Origin: DATLWN01 sp964422615
Lineage (GTDB): Bacteria > Pseudomonadota > Zetaproteobacteria > Mariprofundales > Mariprofundaceae
NCBI GenBank assembly: GCA_964422615.1
Contig: CAYRBJ010000023.1
Span: forward strand, 1 to 28,301
Reading direction: 5' to 3'
Length of the DNA: 28,301 nucleotides
In this document: in pieces, positions 6,723-16,652 of the stretch
How the letters are laid out: each line of letters begins with the position of its first letter
Position numbering within the stretch: the first letter of the stretch is position 1
Program-made: the position numbers and the translations under genes
The notes under the pieces: model-generated
Told to the model about the DNA's origin: nothing
The model's input: the letters and a program-made list of their open reading frames with translations, nothing else
Databases searched by the model: none

Positions 6723-7868
6723 ATGCGCCGCATCGATGCCATCGAACCCTTCCGCGTCATGCAATTGCTGGAACGCGCCAAACAACTGGAAGCCCAGGGA
6801 AAAAGCATTATCCATATGGAGGTCGGTGAACCCGACTTCACGACTCCGGAGCCTGTACTGGCGGCGGCACACGCCCGGTTGGAAACAGGCGAGAACTTCT
6901 ACACCCCATCCACCGGCCTGCCGGAACTGCAACGTGCCCTGGCCGACTGGTATGGGCGTGAATACGGGCTGGACATCGAACCCGAACGTATCCTGATCAC
7001 ACCCGGTACCTCCGGCGCCTTCAGCCTGATCTATGCCGTACTGCTCGATCCCGGCGAATCGGTGCTGCTGCCGGACCCCGGCTATCCCTGCCAGCGCAAC
7101 TTCATCCGCCTGGCCGGCGGCGTGCCGCTGCCTGTGCCGGTGGGCCCGGGGACTCGGTACCAGTTGAACCGGAAGACGGTCGAAAACGGGTGGCAGCACA
7201 ACACGCGAGCTGCCGTGGTGATTTCCCCCGGCAATCCCACCGGCACCCTGATCGATGCCGAAGAACTGGCGGCCATCGCCACTGCCTGTCGCCAGCGGAA
7301 TGGCTGGCTGATCTCGGACGAGATCTATCATGGCCTGACCTACGGCCGACAGGCCGACTGTGCCCTGGCCTTCGATGACAAGGCCATCGTCGTCAACGGC
7401 TTCTCCAAGCGCTGGGCCATGACGGGCTGGCGCGTCGGCTGGGTCATCGTGCCGCCGGAACTGATCGATCCGTGCCGCCGGGTGATGCAGAACATCTTCA
7501 TCTCCGCACCCACCCTGTCGCAATATGCCGCCATCACGGCCCTGGACGCCAACGCCGACGCCGGGCGCATGCGCGCCGCCTACGACGAACGCCGGCGCTT
7601 CCTGCTCGCCACATTGCCGGAACTCGGCTTCGAGGTCGTCGTCGAACCCCAAGGGGCCTTCTATGTGTATGCCAATGTCGAACGCTTCACCGATGACGCA
7701 AAGTCCTTCTGCTGGGCGCTGCTGGAGCAGGGAGGGGTGGCCATCACCCCAGGCGAGGACTTCGGCCGCTATCGGTCAGAGCAGCATGTGCGGCTTTCCT
7801 ATGCCACGAGCCTTGAGCAACTGCAGGAAGGCATACGTCGTATCGCTCGCTTCCTCGATGCACGCTGA
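6723..7868 (+). CDS. Class I/II PLP-dependent aminotransferase
   Basis: A 381-residue fold-type I aminotransferase. It has EVGEPDFTTPEPV near residue 35, YTPSTGLPELQRALADWY, GTSGAFSLIYAVLLDPGE, the ISPGNPTGTL substrate/PLP motif near 168, ISDEIYHGLTY near 197, and the Schiff-base lysine K229 in NGFSKRWAMTGWRVGW. The C-terminal EQHVRLSYATS carries the carboxylate-binding arginine. Substrate is uncertain: the family includes aspartate, alanine, aromatic and branched-chain enzymes, and the nearest look is the broad AspC/AlaC-type group. It diverges from the hemJ pair and stands alone, 98 bases before secA. No good Shine-Dalgarno sequence precedes the ATG, but the N terminus (RRIDAIEPFRVMQLLERA) fits the family. 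Confidence 0.9.
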   Translation: MRRIDAIEPFRVMQLLERAKQLEAQGKSIIHMEVGEPDFTTPEPVLAAAHARLETGENFYTPSTGLPELQRALADWYGREYGLDIEPERILITPGTSGAFSLIYAVLLDPGESVLLPDPGYPCQRNFIRLAGGVPLPVPVGPGTRYQLNRKTVENGWQHNTRAAVVISPGNPTGTLIDAEELAAIATACRQRNGWLISDEIYHGLTYGRQADCALAFDDKAIVVNGFSKRWAMTGWRVGWVIVPPELIDPCRRVMQNIFISAPTLSQYAAITALDANADAGRMRAAYDERRRFLLATLPELGFEVVVEPQGAFYVYANVERFTDDAKSFCWALLEQGGVAITPGEDFGRYRSEQHVRLSYATSLEQLQEGIRRIARFLDAR

Positions 7869-7892
7869 GCCCATGCCCCCGGCGTGCTTTGC

Positions 7893-7921
7893 TTGGTAGC
7901 GGGCCATACCCGTGCTAACGT
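7893..7921 (+). promoter_or_regulatory. Possible secA promoter
   Basis: TTGGTA (7893-7898), a 17-base spacer and TAACGT (7916-7921) preceded by an extended-type TG. The boxes match consensus at only four and three positions. It lies 46 bases before the secA ATG in the only sizeable gap upstream. Confidence 0.35.
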
Positions 7922-7966
7922 TCGCCTCTTTTCAAAAACGCACAAACGGACGGAGATGCCTCCCCC

Positions 7967-10618
<2,652 letters not shown>

Positions 10619-10628
10619 ACAGGCCGTG

Positions 10629-11204
10629 ATGGGTACCGAGCAACAGCTGCGCGTGCGCAGCAGTTCCGTCTGCGAGCTTTGTGGTGCCACCGACGAGCTG
10701 AGCGTCTGCGCGGTGGGACCCTCCGACGGCAGTGCCGAGCGCAGCATCCTCGTCTGTGCCACCTGCCGCGGACAGATCGAGCATCCGAAGACCATGGACC
10801 CCAACCACTGGCGCTGCCTGAACGACAGCATGTGGAGCCAGGTGCCCGCGGTGCAGGTGATGGCCTGGCGCCTGTTGAACCGCCTGCGCGGCGAGGGCTG
10901 GCCGCAGGATCTGCTGGACATGCTCTATCTCGACGACGAAACCCTCGCCTGGGCCGAGGCCGGCGCAGAGGAAGGCACCGAGCCCATCGTGAAGCATGTC
11001 GACTGCCACGGGGCAGTGCTCGAAGCAGGTGATACCGTCACCCTGATCAAGGACCTGGACGTCAAGGGCAGCAGCATCACCGCCAAGCGCGGCACCGCCG
11101 TGCGCAACATCCGGCTGGTGCCCGACAACCCCGAGCAGATCGAGGGCCGCGTCGACGGCCAGCAGATCGTTATTCTGACCAAGTTCGTCAAGAAATCGGG
11201 CTAG
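10629..11204 (+). CDS. PhnA/YjdM-like zinc-ribbon protein
   Basis: A 191-residue protein. Its N-terminal zinc ribbon has CELC (C15, C18) and CATC (C43, C46). Its C-terminal PhnA domain has GDTVTLIKDLDVKGSS, ITAKRGTAVRNIRLVPDN and ending IVILTKFVKKSG. E. coli YjdM was once called PhnA, but it is not the phosphonoacetate hydrolase and its function is unsettled, so no phosphonate role is claimed. The ATG at 10629 starts ten bases after the secA stop. An upstream extension of 39 residues in this frame overlaps the SecA zinc tail and is rejected. It is probably co-transcribed with secA and converges with the isomerase-like gene, with only four bases between the stops. Confidence 0.85.
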   Translation: MGTEQQLRVRSSSVCELCGATDELSVCAVGPSDGSAERSILVCATCRGQIEHPKTMDPNHWRCLNDSMWSQVPAVQVMAWRLLNRLRGEGWPQDLLDMLYLDDETLAWAEAGAEEGTEPIVKHVDCHGAVLEAGDTVTLIKDLDVKGSSITAKRGTAVRNIRLVPDNPEQIEGRVDGQQIVILTKFVKKSG

Positions 11205-11208
11205 AGCT

Positions 11209-11811
11209 TCATCTGTCCCCGGCACCGTTTTCCAGAACGGCGGACAGGAAATCCATGCGATCGACGCCCCAGTACATCTGCGGGTGCCCTTTACCCTTGA
11301 GGATGAACGTGGGCACGCCGAAGCAGCCGGCCTTCAGCGCCGCCTCGCTGTTCTCCCGCAGCCGCGCCTTGCCCGTAGCGAGATCGAGCTTCAGCCATTC
11401 GCCGGGCAGCCCCTGCACCTCTACGATGCGGGAAAGCCAGTCGGTATCGCGTAACGGATCGACGGCCCCGGACCACAGCGCATCGAACGTGGCGGTGCAG
11501 AAGCGGATGCGCTCCTCCCCATCCAGCATGCAGGCCAGCGACAACGCCGGTCTGGCATCGAAGCTGCCCGGACGGATCATGCGTAGCGGCACATCAAGCA
11601 AGGCGGCCCAGCGTTTGATATCCTGCAGCAGATACAGCGCCTTGGGCCGGCAGGTGGCCGGCGGTGTATTGCCGGCATCCTTGATCAGCTTCGGCAGGTT
11701 GACTGGAAGCCAATGGATATCGGCTGCCGACATGACCGGAAACTCCGGCATGCGCCTGACGGCCAGATAACTGTAGGGACTGATGAAATCGAAATAGAAA
11801 TCCAGCGTCAC
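11209..11811 (-). CDS. DsbA-fold 2-hydroxychromene-2-carboxylate isomerase-like protein
   Basis: A 200-residue thioredoxin-fold protein of the DsbA/kappa-GST superfamily. The N-terminal LDFYFDFISPYSYLA has S11 where DsbA has its first catalytic cysteine, which is typical of HCCA isomerases that use glutathione. FGVPTFIL near residue 170 holds the cis-proline. The GTG at 11811 is chosen because GGGGGGAGG lies four bases upstream; an ATG at 11898 would add 29 residues absent from the family. Known relatives act in naphthalene degradation, but no such genes are nearby, so the substrate is open. It is divergent from argJ. Confidence 0.82.
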   Translation of the reverse strand: MTLDFYFDFISPYSYLAVRRMPEFPVMSAADIHWLPVNLPKLIKDAGNTPPATCRPKALYLLQDIKRWAALLDVPLRMIRPGSFDARPALSLACMLDGEERIRFCTATFDALWSGAVDPLRDTDWLSRIVEVQGLPGEWLKLDLATGKARLRENSEAALKAGCFGVPTFILKGKGHPQMYWGVDRMDFLSAVLENGAGDR

Positions 11812-11928
11812 AGGGCCTCCCCCCGGCCAATCTCGATGGCGCCGGGAAGCGGGACAAGCGGCTTGCAGGGCGCTCACCGCGGCCTCAGTGTTGGCCATCG
11901 ATCAAACGCATCATGAGGACACACCGCC

Positions 11929-13152
11929 ATGGCCGTCAATCCGCCCGTTCTGAACCCTCCGCTGCCCGTGCCCGGATTCCGGGTTGGCACCGCCTCCTGC
12001 GGCGTCAAATCGCCGGAGCTGAAGGGCAAGCGCCAGGATCTGACATTGATCGTGACGGATGTTCCCTGCCATGCCGCCGGCGTATTCACGCAGAACCGCT
12101 TCCGCGCCGCCTGTGTGACCATGGCCGAACAGGCGCTGGCCTCTGATGCCGAGCATATCCGCGCCATCGTCGCCAACGCCGGCAACGCCAATGCCGGCAC
12201 CGGCGCCATGGAACACGTGTGGTCGCAGGCCCTGATCGAGGCCGGCGCCGCCGCGGCCGGCGTCACCCCGGCGCAAACGCTGTCCGCCTCCACTGGCGTC
12301 ATCGGCACCCCGTTCCCGATCGAGCGCATCGAGGCCGGCATGCATCAGGCAGCCGATTCACTGGCGGCGGACAACTGGCAGGCTGCTGCCAACGCCATCC
12401 GCACCACCGACACCTTCGCCAAATGGGCGTCGGCGCAGATCGACATCGATGGCAATCGCTATACGCTGACCGGCATCGCCAAGGGCAGCGGCATGATCCA
12501 TCCGAACATGGCCACGATGCTTGCCTTCGTGGTCACCGATGCCCCGGTGACCGCAGCCGATCTGCAGCCGATGCTGCGGCGCGTGGCCGACCGCTCGTTC
12601 AACTGCATCTCGGTCGACGGAGATACCTCGACGAACGACACCCTGGTCGTGCTCGCCGCCGGCCTCGGCCTCGGACATGCGCGGCTCACCCACACCACGC
12701 TGTTCGAGCAGGCACTTGGCGAGCTGTGCAGCGAGCTGGCGCAAATGATCGTACGTGACGGCGAAGGGGTTTCGAAGTTCGTCACCATCGACATCAACGG
12801 CGCCCGCAGCGAGCACGAGGCCCGCGCCATCGGCCGCGCCATCGCCGTGTCGCCGCTGGTCAAGACGGCATTTGCCGGTTCCGACGCCAACTGGGGCCGC
12901 ATCCTGTCAGCCATCGGCAATGCCGGTGTACCGATCGAACCTGAGCGCATCTCACTGTGGGCGGATGACGTGCATATCTGCGAGCGCGGCGGCGTGCGTG
13001 CCGACTATCATGATGCCGACGGCATGGCCGTATTCTCCCGCCCCGAGTTCACGTTGCGCATCGATCTTGGCCTCGGGGCGGCCTCCGCCCGGGTCTGGAC
13101 CGGCGATCTGACGCACGAATACATCGCCATCAATGCCGAATACCGGACCTAG
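11929..13152 (+). CDS. argJ: Bifunctional glutamate N-acetyltransferase / N-acetylglutamate synthase
   Basis: A 407-residue ArgJ precursor. It moves the acetyl group from N-acetylornithine to glutamate in the cyclic arginine pathway and may also make N-acetylglutamate from acetyl-CoA. The autocleavage site is in GSGMIHPNMATMLAF: cleavage before T196 would give alpha and beta chains with Thr as nucleophile. Other marks are IVANAGNANAGTG, SASTGVIGTPFP, SVDGDTSTNDT and DANWGRIL. Length is normal. GAGGA lies about nine bases before the ATG. It diverges from the isomerase-like gene. A Nudix gene follows, as in many gammaproteobacteria with secA-argJ-mutT order. Confidence 0.97.
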   Translation: MAVNPPVLNPPLPVPGFRVGTASCGVKSPELKGKRQDLTLIVTDVPCHAAGVFTQNRFRAACVTMAEQALASDAEHIRAIVANAGNANAGTGAMEHVWSQALIEAGAAAAGVTPAQTLSASTGVIGTPFPIERIEAGMHQAADSLAADNWQAAANAIRTTDTFAKWASAQIDIDGNRYTLTGIAKGSGMIHPNMATMLAFVVTDAPVTAADLQPMLRRVADRSFNCISVDGDTSTNDTLVVLAAGLGLGHARLTHTTLFEQALGELCSELAQMIVRDGEGVSKFVTIDINGARSEHEARAIGRAIAVSPLVKTAFAGSDANWGRILSAIGNAGVPIEPERISLWADDVHICERGGVRADYHDADGMAVFSRPEFTLRIDLGLGAASARVWTGDLTHEYIAINAEYRT

Positions 13153-13170
13153 GATATATTTGATTGATCT

Positions 13171-13270
13171 GCAAAAGGCGTCCTGCCTTTTGCTCGGAAC
13201 GCCTGCAGAAAAACGCGGTTTTCCGCAGGCTCACGAATCCTCACGGATTCGCCCACCATCCATGGCGGGA
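13171..13270. repeat. Palindrome-rich intergenic repeat (copy B)
   Basis: A chain of inverted repeats between argJ and the Nudix gene: GCAAAAGGC-gtcct-GCCTTTTGC (13171-13193), GCCTGC/GCAGGC enclosing AAAAC/GTTTT (13201-13230), CGAATCC-tcac-GGATTCG (13234-13251) and CCATCCATGG (about 13256-13265). The first hairpin and the following GCTCGGAACGCCTGC match copy A at 61-95, with compensatory changes in the stem (G:C to A:T), so the pairing appears to be conserved. It could act as an attenuator or RNA-stability element between the two genes. Confidence 0.6.
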
Positions 13271-13308
13271 AGTGGCTTGCTGCCCGTCCGTATCTGCCCT
13301 TGACGGGC

Positions 13309-13734
13309 ATGAACGATCAGGTCATCGCCCTGGTGGCGGCCTTCAACGAGCGGGATGAGATACTGCTGCTGAAACGCCCGGATGGCGTCCATTGCGGTGG
13401 GCAATGGTCGTTGCCCGGCGGCAAGGTCGAGGGGGAGGAGATGCCGCTGGATACGGTGATACGTGAGCTTAAGGAAGAGACTGGACTTTCTGGAAAATAC
13501 TGGCGCCATCTCGGCAAGGCGAGCCATCGCTATCCGGATCGCCATCTCCATTTTCTGCTGTTCATCTGCATCTGCCCGCAGCTCTCCGGTTTCAGCGCCG
13601 AATCGGAATCCGCATGGGTACCGCTGAAAAGACTGGGCGATTATCCAATGCCCGAAGCCAATGCCAAGCTGCTTCCACAGTTACAACTTCCCGAAGTAAA
13701 GGAGTACCTGGAGCAATTTTCAACCGGCATCTAA
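13309..13734 (+). CDS. Nudix hydrolase (MutT-like)
   Basis: A 141-residue single-domain Nudix protein. The Nudix box spans residues 38-60 and matches G-x5-E-x7-RE-U-x-EE-x-G-U exactly, with G38, E44, R52, E53, E56, E57 and G59. It is preceded by GGQWSLPGG. MutT-type members hydrolyse oxidised nucleotides such as 8-oxo-dGTP; the position after argJ favours a MutT role, but the substrate cannot be read from sequence. The ATG at 13309 is used; an in-frame TTG three codons earlier is possible. No strong Shine-Dalgarno sequence is visible. The gene lies 156 bases after argJ, across repeat copy B, and converges with the DUF481 gene. Confidence 0.88.
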   Translation: MNDQVIALVAAFNERDEILLLKRPDGVHCGGQWSLPGGKVEGEEMPLDTVIRELKEETGLSGKYWRHLGKASHRYPDRHLHFLLFICICPQLSGFSAESESAWVPLKRLGDYPMPEANAKLLPQLQLPEVKEYLEQFSTGI

Positions 13735-13752
13735 TGTAAGAACAGTCGATCT

Positions 13753-14526
13753 CTAAAAGTCCATGGTAATGCCTGTACTGTAGAGAACATAGGTTCGCTT
13801 GACCCCTTGCGGCGGCCGCGAATCATAATAGACGCTCGTGCTCAGCTTGAGGTGCAGGTTCTTGTACAGGCTGACGGTTCCCGCTGCCTGTTCCAGCACG
13901 CGATAATCCGCCATGTTCCTGATGGCAGGCTGGTAGTAGGTGACACTGTAGACACTGAAGCGATCATTCAACTGCCGTTTCAACACCAGATACGTATTGT
14001 TTCGCCACAACCGGGTGTTCAATGGATCGGTCGTCCCAACCTTGGGACTCAGTTGCTCGTGCTCGTAGAATGCGCCAAAACCCAAATACACCCCGGCCTT
14101 ATCGGCCTGCTCCAGCAATGTCCAGTATACGCCTCCCCCGAGCAGGGTGCGCGCGACCATACGGGTGACGGGATCGCGCATGGCCTGGGCGAATGCCTCC
14201 ACTCCCCAGTGATCGGACACCTGCATGCGATGGCGCAGGTGTACAAAGGAGCGGTTGTTGTTGATCTGGCCATTGCTTTCGCCGTAGGCGTATTGCAATA
14301 ACAGAATATCCGTGTACTTGCCATGCTTCCACTGACTGAACAATCCGCCCAAGGTGGTGTTTGACGTGGTCGTACCACTCACGCCACTGCTGGCCAGTTC
14401 GATATTGGTATGCAGGCCGTTCTTGGCCGGTCCAATGATGGCCTGCCCGACACTGACGATGGCATGAGCCGGAAGCGGGAATCCGAGGCAGGTGATCAGA
14501 GCCGCAGGCAGGATAAATCGAAGCAT
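13753..14526 (-). CDS. DUF481-type outer-membrane beta-barrel protein
   Basis: A 257-residue exported protein. Residues 1-22 are a signal peptide (charged start, hydrophobic core, PAHA cleavage region). The rest alternates hydrophobic and polar residues as amphipathic strands and ends in TGITMDF, the terminal aromatic expected for BAM insertion. RSFVHLRHRMQVSDHWGVEAFAQ, TLLGGGVYW and LSTSVYYDSRPPQGVKRTYV match the DUF481 (YdiY-like, 'salt-induced') pattern. No ligand or function is known from the sequence. CGGAG lies one base before the ATG. It sits downstream of the OmpA-like gene on the same strand, separated by a strong terminator, so it needs its own promoter. Confidence 0.8.
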   Translation of the reverse strand: MLRFILPAALITCLGFPLPAHAIVSVGQAIIGPAKNGLHTNIELASSGVSGTTTSNTTLGGLFSQWKHGKYTDILLLQYAYGESNGQINNNRSFVHLRHRMQVSDHWGVEAFAQAMRDPVTRMVARTLLGGGVYWTLLEQADKAGVYLGFGAFYEHEQLSPKVGTTDPLNTRLWRNNTYLVLKRQLNDRFSVYSVTYYQPAIRNMADYRVLEQAAGTVSLYKNLHLKLSTSVYYDSRPPQGVKRTYVLYSTGITMDF

Positions 14527-14581
14527 GCTCCGACCCTACCGAATCGCAATTCAGCGATCAAAACCGCAGCATGTGGAGTAT

Positions 14582-14612
14582 AAAAAAAGACAGCCCCGCT
14601 ACGGCGGGGCTG
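14582..14612 (-). terminator. Intrinsic terminator of the OmpA-like gene
   Basis: On the minus strand a 9-bp GC-rich stem (CAGCCCCGC with GCGGGGCTG, four-base loop, 14591-14612) is followed by a run of seven T (14588-14582). It lies 23 bases after the stop of 14635-15258. A very similar terminator lies at 15370-15398. Confidence 0.9.
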
Positions 14613-14634
14613 TGCAAGTCACGGCAGGATCCAT

Positions 14635-15258
14635 TTACATCGCGATCTGCAGGGTCGCCACATACGAATCCGCATTCTCCGTCGCTGAGGCCGCCCCGGC
14701 CTTGTTGACACCGACCCCGTTCCAGTAGCGCATGTATTCCAGCCCGACCCGCGTGAAATCGTCCACCTGGTAATCGAAGCCGCCGCCAAAGCTGACGCCG
14801 GTTGCGACCTTGCCTGCAAGCTGGCCAGCCCCCGTCAAAAAGCTGAGATTGCCGGTAGTGCCACCAACCAGACCATAGACCCGTAATTGCTGCGTGACAG
14901 GCAACTGAAGCTTCGCAAGGTAGGAAAACAGGTACCTGGCCCGCTGCTGATAATAGCCGGTTGGAAAATTGCGCTTCCCCCTATCCGTAGCACCAACGCG
15001 CAACTCCGCTCCCAGGTACTCATTGAAATCGGCGCCCAGCTTCACGAAGCCGCCAGCCACATTATTGCTCATGGCAAGTCCAGATCCCTTGAAGTTGAGA
15101 TCATATACCCCAACACCCACGCCAATATACGGGTGAATCCCGAAACTGCCCATATCACCCATATCACCCATATCACCCATACCGGCCGCCCGGACCGGGC
15201 CGGGCAAGGCCATCAGCATGGCCGCCGCCAGCATGCAACCCCGCAATACGTGTTTCAT
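14635..15258 (-). CDS. Small OmpA-like outer-membrane beta-barrel protein with (MGD)3 tract
   Basis: A 207-residue exported protein. Residues 1-25 form a signal peptide (MKHVLRGCMLAAAMLMALPG...) with cleavage likely near VRAA-GM. The mature N terminus starts with three tandem Met-Gly-Asp units made by a 9-bp DNA repeat (15151-15177). The rest is an eight-strand-type barrel: HPYIGVGVGVYDLNFKG, GGFVKLGADFNEYLGAELRVG, VYGLVGGTTG, VATGVSFGGGFDYQV and TRVGLEYMRYW, ending YVATLQIAM. It lacks an OmpA peptidoglycan-binding domain. An AAGGAGGAT ribosome-binding site precedes the ATG at 15258; an upstream in-frame ATG at 15288 is less likely. A good promoter lies at 15322-15350. Function unknown. Confidence 0.8.
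   Translation of the reverse strand: MKHVLRGCMLAAAMLMALPGPVRAAGMGDMGDMGDMGSFGIHPYIGVGVGVYDLNFKGSGLAMSNNVAGGFVKLGADFNEYLGAELRVGATDRGKRNFPTGYYQQRARYLFSYLAKLQLPVTQQLRVYGLVGGTTGNLSFLTGAGQLAGKVATGVSFGGGFDYQVDDFTRVGLEYMRYWNGVGVNKAGAASATENADSYVATLQIAM
15151..15177 (-). repeat. Three 9-bp tandem repeats coding Met-Gly-Asp
   Basis: Three exact copies of CATATCACC on the plus strand, followed by a partial fourth (CAT). They sit just after the predicted signal-peptide cleavage site of the OmpA-like protein. The unit is a multiple of three, so slippage would change length without shifting frame. Confidence 0.9.
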
Positions 15259-15321
15259 CCGATCCTCCTTGTGAAACCCCTCCACCACGCTCAGCCATGG
15301 CGGTTCTCGCTATTTCAATAC

Positions 15322-15350
15322 ATTAAAGGCCGGACTACAACCATCTGCAA
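15322..15350 (-). promoter_or_regulatory. Sigma-70-type promoter of the OmpA-like gene
   Basis: On the minus strand TTGCAG (15350-15345), a 17-base spacer and TTTAAT (15327-15322). The boxes match consensus at four and five of six positions. The start would be near 15315, leaving a leader of about 57 bases before the ATG at 15258. Confidence 0.6.
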
Positions 15351-15369
15351 TATTTATGCTGATCCCAAC

Positions 15370-15398
15370 AAAAAACGGCCCCGCCATAGCGGGGCCGT
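15370..15398 (-). terminator. Intrinsic terminator of the decayed outer-membrane gene
   Basis: On the minus strand a 10-bp stem (ACGGCCCCGC with GCGGGGCCGT, four-base loop, 15375-15398) is followed by a T-run (15375-15370). It ends transcription coming from the remnant at 15420-15529 and the aldo/keto reductase. Confidence 0.88.
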
Positions 15399-15419
15399 CC
15401 AAGCCGAAACGGCACCCTG

Positions 15420-15529
15420 TTAGAACATATATTTCAGCGTGGCCGTATAGCCGTCAACGGTCATTCCGGTGTCTGAGGCGATGTCGACGTCACATCATTC
15501 GCATAGCGCACCCATTTGATACCGGTGCG
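15420..15529 (-). pseudogene. C-terminal remnant of an OmpA-like barrel gene, frameshifted
   Basis: Read leftward from 15529, one frame gives RTGIKWVRYANDV. After a one-base shift near 15487, another frame gives DVDIASDTGMTVDGYTATLK followed by YMF and a TAA at 15422-15420. This aligns with the end of the intact neighbour (RVGLEYMRYWNGVGV ... DSYVATLQIAM), and the final Phe is typical of outer-membrane barrels. One inserted base in GATGT-GACGTC would restore a single frame. The rest of the gene is missing: upstream the frame meets a TAG before any start. The remnant has its own terminator, nearly the same as that of the intact paralogue. Confidence 0.7.
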
Positions 15530-15586
15530 GTGCGCAACTGGCGGGATGCGTATCTCTCGATAGCTTGCCTGCCGATCTTTGGAGCG

Positions 15587-16576
15587 CTAGCCATTCAGCG
15601 CCTTCATCATCGCCTCGGGATAGCGCTCGCCGGCGGCGGCCCCGAAAGGGAAAACAGCATCCAGTTCGTCCAGTTCTGCCTGGCCAAGCTGCAAGTCCAG
15701 CGCCCCGACATTGTCCTCCAGGTATTTCCGGTGCTTGGTACCCGGGATGGGCACGACGTCCTCGCCCTGCGCCAGCACCCAGGCCAGTGCCAGTTGTGCC
15801 GGGGTGCAGCCCTGGAGTTCCGCGATCTGCTTCACCTTGCGCACCAGATCCAGGTTCCTGCGGAAATTGTCGCCCTGGAAGCGCGGTGTGTGCCGCCGAT
15901 AGTCATCCGGCGCAAAGTCCTCCGGACTGGTGATGGCCCCGGTCAGAAAGCCCCGACCAAGCGGGCTGTAGGCCACGAAGCCGATGCCGAGCCGGCGACA
16001 GGCCGCCAGCGCTTCATGCTCTGGATCACGTGTCCACAGCGAATACTCGCTTTGCAGCGCCGTCACCGGATGCACCTTGCAGGCGCGCTCCAGCGTCTCA
16101 GGTGCGGCCTCGGACAGGCCGATGTAGCGCACCTTGCCTGCCTGTACCAGTTCCGCCAGCGCCCCCACCGTGTCCTCGATCGGCGTCTGAGGATCGATGC
16201 GGTGCTGGTAATACAGGTCGATGTGCTCGACGCCGAGGCGCCTCAGGCTACCTTCGACAGCCTGGCGGATGTATTCCGGCCGGCCGTTGATGCCACGCAC
16301 GTTCGGATCGGTTGGGCTGCGCATGATGCCGAACTTCGTGGCCAGGAACACCTGCTCCCGCTTGCCCCTGATGGCCCGCCCCACCAGCTCCTCGTTGGTG
16401 TGCGGCCCGTACATATCGGCAGTATCGAGAAAATTGATGCCCAACTCGAGCGCGCGGTGGATGGTCGCAATGGATTCCTTGTCATCGCGGTTCGCATAGA
16501 AATCGCTCATGCCCATACAGCCGAGGCCGATGGCGGAGACCGTCGGCCCCTTGGTTCCCAAACGTCGTGTTTTCAT
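15587..16576 (-). CDS. Aldo/keto reductase
   Basis: A 329-residue NADPH-dependent TIM-barrel oxidoreductase. The catalytic tetrad is visible: D51 and Y56 in FLDTADMYGPHTNE, K81 in LATKFGIM and H125 in IDLYYQHRIDP. SEYSLWTRDPE, FVAYSPLGRGFLTG and a C-terminal VPIPGTKHRKYLEDNV nucleotide-binding segment follow. It resembles the AKR11/AKR13-type general-stress reductases; the substrate is not predictable, though small aldehydes such as methylglyoxal are common for the group. AAGGAGGA lies four bases before the ATG at 16576; an in-frame ATG at 16609 is less likely. It lies 76 bases downstream of xerC, and the decayed outer-membrane gene follows 57 bases after its stop. Confidence 0.93.
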   Translation of the reverse strand: MKTRRLGTKGPTVSAIGLGCMGMSDFYANRDDKESIATIHRALELGINFLDTADMYGPHTNEELVGRAIRGKREQVFLATKFGIMRSPTDPNVRGINGRPEYIRQAVEGSLRRLGVEHIDLYYQHRIDPQTPIEDTVGALAELVQAGKVRYIGLSEAAPETLERACKVHPVTALQSEYSLWTRDPEHEALAACRRLGIGFVAYSPLGRGFLTGAITSPEDFAPDDYRRHTPRFQGDNFRRNLDLVRKVKQIAELQGCTPAQLALAWVLAQGEDVVPIPGTKHRKYLEDNVGALDLQLGQAELDELDAVFPFGAAAGERYPEAMMKALNG

Positions 16577-16652
16577 GCCGTCCTCCTTGCCAAGCAATGG
16601 CTTTGGCACCAGCCCCTTTGGTGTGCCCCCACTGACGACCCAGCCTAGCGGC

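Noticed and set aside
10629..11204. Phosphonoacetate hydrolase (PhnA) or a phosphonate pathway
   Set aside because: The 'PhnA' label of this zinc-ribbon family is historical; no phosphonate transport or C-P lyase genes are nearby.
15356..16648. 430-codon open frame on the plus strand across the aldo/keto reductase
   Set aside because: It is antisense to a gene with an intact catalytic tetrad and reads as low-complexity Arg/His/Ala sequence with no motif.
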